Source: Candidatus Symbiopectobacterium sp. NZEC151
GTDB taxonomy: Bacteria; Pseudomonadota; Gammaproteobacteria; Enterobacterales; Enterobacteriaceae
DNA: 64,000 nucleotides
Assembly (NCBI RefSeq): GCF_025962655.1
Contig: NZ_JAGFPE010000003.1
Coordinates: 372,001 to 436,000 of the forward strand
Reading direction: 5' to 3'
Made by a program: the position numbers and the translations under genes. The notes under the pieces are model-generated. The model was not told where the DNA came from. It was given only the letters and a program-made list of their open reading frames with translations, and ran no database searches. Below, one piece after another: positions 63,622 through 64,000 of the stretch. Each line of letters begins with the position of its first letter. Position 1 is the first letter of the stretch.

Positions 63622-63695
63622 GTGTCTGTCCCCCGTTAATCTCTACGTTATTACCGTATTCTCCCACACCCCCGACGCCCTCTCCACCATAAAGT

Positions 63696-63752
63696 TTGAC
63701 GTCGCCCCTTGAAATTGAATAATTACACATATAAAGTGAATTTTAATTCAAC
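63696..63752 (+). promoter_or_regulatory. argI promoter with two ARG boxes
   Basis: TTGACG (63696-63701) and TAATTA (63720-63725) are the likely -35 and -10, 18 bp apart. Two ArgR boxes overlap and follow: ATTGAATAATTACACATA (63714-63731) and AGTGAATTTTAATTCAAC (63735-63752). Their starts are 21 bp apart, the standard spacing for a hexamer-bound pair, and the second is almost perfect. This gives arginine repression. Confidence 0.85.
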
Positions 63753-63784
63753 CAACAGCGTTGAGCCACATGGAGATAACTACA

Positions 63785-64000
63785 ATGAACTCGTTTCACC
63801 AGCGTCACTTCTTAAGATTAATGGATTTTTCCCCCGCTGAGATCGGCGTACTGTTAACCTTATCTGCCCAACTGAAAGCCGGCAAAAAGAACGGCACCGA
63901 AAAACGCTACCTGCAAAATAAAAACATCGCACTCATCTTCGAAAAAGATTCGACCCGTACTCGTTGCTCTTTCGAAGTTGCTGCATACGATCAGGGAGCG
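63785..64000 (+). CDS. argI: Ornithine carbamoyltransferase, N-terminal part (runs off the right end)
   Basis: The first 72 codons of ornithine carbamoyltransferase, which makes citrulline from ornithine and carbamoyl phosphate. It begins [17 protein letters not shown] and includes the carbamoyl-phosphate-binding motif STRTR (in [17 protein letters not shown]). Preceded by two ARG boxes. The gene order rraB-argI divergent is that of E. coli argI. Confidence 0.95.
   Translation, partial: MNSFHQRHFLRLMDFSPAEIGVLLTLSAQLKAGKKNGTEKRYLQNKNIALIFEKDSTRTRCSFEVAAYDQGA

Overview
The window is a chromosomal segment of a member of the Enterobacterales, most probably one of the plant-associated Pectobacteriaceae (Dickeya/Musicola/Brenneria type). 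The evidence is the pepP-ubiH-ubiI order at the left end, a complete rhamnose locus, an ERIC-type repeat, and at the right end the enterobacterial block lptG-lptF-pepA-holC-valS-yjgN-yjgM-rraB-argI in conserved order. The genus is inferred from gene content, not from an alignment.

Layout. 1-2.6 kb: end of pepP, then ubiH and ubiI (aerobic ubiquinone hydroxylases). 2.7-4.5 kb: yqhA-like membrane protein and an enolase-superfamily sugar-acid dehydratase. 4.8-12.8 kb: rhamnose regulon rhaT, a yagU-like gene, rhaR, rhaS, rhaB, rhaA, rhaD and rhaM, with matching RhaS-type operators before rhaT and rhaB and a CRP site before rhaB. 12.8-24 kb: VOC protein with WYL regulator, chemoreceptor, DinF-like MATE exporter, two orphan NikDE-like ATPases, an M20 amidohydrolase with YjiG/YjiH, and the YjbB Na/Pi transporter.

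24.0-29.1 kb is the most interesting block: an AT-rich microcin island. It carries close homologues of CvaA and CvaB (microcin V export) and, divergently, two tandem cassettes, each a small three-helix membrane protein (likely immunity) overlapping a microcin precursor with a 15-residue double-glycine-type leader. One precursor is 108 aa and ends in a two-cysteine segment as in class IIa microcins. The other is only 58 aa.

29.1-45.4 kb: a Mop-domain molybdate-binding protein, a 2-aminoethylphosphonate-type ABC importer with a DeoR regulator and a class III aminotransferase, a secreted protein of unknown function, a HipA/HipB-type toxin-antitoxin pair plus a small XRE regulator, an iron-dependent alcohol dehydrogenase, a YdhP exporter, and a molybdate-type ABC importer with a good ModE site.

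45.5-49.2 kb: a second AT-rich island beside the tRNA-Leu(CAA) gene. It holds a PAAR protein, a candidate type VI effector with a His/Cys pair spaced as in caspase-like folds, two near-identical exported immunity candidates, a decayed effector copy in which the cysteine is serine, and the N-terminal remnant of a tyrosine integrase next to the tRNA 3' end.

49.3-64 kb: lptG, lptF, pepA, holC, valS, an M48 peptidase with yjgN, a chemoreceptor, an exported alpha/beta hydrolase, yjgM, rraB and the start of argI behind two ARG boxes. Four full copies of an 82-bp two-hairpin repeat are scattered through the window; one supplies the last ten codons of the M48 peptidase.
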